The notes beneath the pieces were generated by a model. The model ran no database searches, was not told the origin of the DNA, and saw nothing but the letters and a program-made list of their open reading frames with translations. The position numbers were made by a program, and so were the translations under genes. From Euglena gracilis (taxonomy: Eukaryota > Euglenida > Euglenophyceae > Euglenales): a DNA stretch of 64,000 bases. Each line of letters begins with the position of its first letter. Position 1 is the first letter of the stretch. This document shows positions 63,014 through 64,000 of this stretch, one piece after another. Location of the stretch: the NCBI GenBank assembly GCA_039621445.1, contig CP154957.1, positions 34,378,843 to 34,442,842 on the forward strand, in the 5' to 3' direction.

Positions 63014-64000
63014 ACTTTGCTGGAGGCTACGCAAGAGACAAAAGCCCTCAACAATGGACATCTCCTTTCCTAATCACACAAACACGTTGTCCATTATGAT
63101 CCAGAGGTTATTGATTACATGTAACACTCACAATTTTGGGACTTCCCGCCAAAATTGTTGACCACTTTTGCCATACTTTTGGGCTCTTTTGCCAAAACGC
63201 CTGGGACCTTTCGCCAAAATTTTTGAGACTGTTGTCAAATTTTTGAGATTCCGTTGCAGAGACTTTGATGCTGGGCAATAAATAATTTTGGGACATTTTG
63301 CAAAAGCTCTCTAAATCCAACAAATCACTGGATGTGCAATCTCTGAACAAATTGGTGCAACCCCACAACTTTTCAGAGCAACACAGCTGATCAAATGAGA
63401 TCATACCCTCACCCCCCGAAAAGTGGCCAAATTTTAGTTTACTTTCCTCAAAGTGGCCATTTGCCTTCGACGCCAAAGGGGCCAAAATTTACCCCCCCCC
63501 CCGAAGTGTCCGCTCTTCCAGAATGGCCATTTTTGCGGTCTCACGGTGCCTGGGGAAGAGCAATTTTTGCATATTTCCGTTGCACAGCACTGGGAGAAAA
63601 GAAAAGAAAAACTTTCACCATTTTTGGAACCCTACCACCTTGCCCCCCCAACCAACCACCTACCATCCCCCCCCCCCCGACCTTGTCCCATACCCCGGCT
63701 AACACTGGCCCAGGTATGGAACAAGGTCGGGGGGGGGGACAAGATCGGGGGGGGGATGGTGACTCAATACCAATGGGAGGGGCGGACCCCCCTGTTGCAC
63801 TAAAGCCTCTTGTCTGTTTATGGCCGGCACCAACGTCACTTCAGGCCCAGTGTATTGTGTGGTGAGTGGCCAGATACCCCTAACACCAGTGCCCTTTTGT
63901 TGCTCCGTCTGGCCGGGTAAAAAAAAAATCATGGCGTCGACCCTCACCCTCCAGGTTTCGGGTATCCTGGGGGACAATGCACATGTCTTGGAATATATTC
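63014..64000. other. Right end of the window, no exon recognised
   Basis: Expected to be intron of the zinc transporter. It has AT-rich DNA with repeated CCAAAATTTTTGAGAC-like words (63150-63260) and CGACCTTGTCCCATACC / GGTATGGAACAAGGTCG inverted words (63680-63730). Confidence 0.4.

Overview
This looks like nuclear DNA of a microbial eukaryote. Coding sequence is scarce and broken into exons of 42-303 bp, separated by kilobase-scale introns full of short inverted-repeat transposons, poly-C/poly-G runs, CATA/TA/CA microsatellites and CCCTAA (telomere-type) repeats. Everything I can identify lies on the minus strand. The intron structure resembles the nonconventional introns of euglenids, which would make a euglenid or another euglenozoan my first guess. 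A different intron-invaded protist, such as a dinoflagellate-type lineage, is not excluded, and no rRNA or plastid marker is present to settle it.

Three genes can be reconstructed. (1) 705-10667: an F-box plus leucine-rich-repeat protein of nine exons that stay in frame for about 360 codons with eleven 28-29-residue repeats; its 3' end lies beyond what I can recognise. (2) 15885 to about 29340: the peroxisomal AAA+ ATPase PEX6, from within its first ATPase domain to the stop codon; its 5' part may include unassigned exons near 30.5, 31.1, 36.8 and 37.2 kb. (3) 51481-63004: a cation-diffusion-facilitator (ZnT/CDF) zinc transporter, whose first exon or exons lie off the right edge. One further unidentified exon is at 43.4 kb.

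The main result concerns introns. Twelve of the exon joins that I could test lack GT-AG ends. Each such intron begins NNN-CA(G/C) and ends (C/G)TG-NNNNN, and splicing the exons at exactly those offsets restores the frame and the expected family motif (LRR consensus, PEX6 Walker A, CDF HTTIQIE). The 3 + 5 = 8 offset equals the length of a hAT-type target-site duplication. The same window holds complete non-coding elements with termini such as CAGGCTTCTTTTTAAG and perfect 8-bp duplications (3835-4094, 23636-23914, 27036-27432, 47455-47878). The simplest reading is that these introns descend from hAT-like MITEs and are removed from RNA by a rule tied to the old target duplication. Conventional GT-AG introns also occur in the same PEX6 and zinc-transporter genes.

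The remainder is repeat landscape: an array of GGTTGGGCCGCGGCC-type palindromes beside a telomere-like block (19.3-20.5 kb), eight scattered copies of a 30-bp palindrome (31.3-34.1 kb), a GGCGC-NNN-GCGCC core shared by unrelated elements, foldback elements bounded by microsatellites, and segmental duplications at 59-62 kb and 39/41/61 kb. All exon boundaries were worked out by eye.
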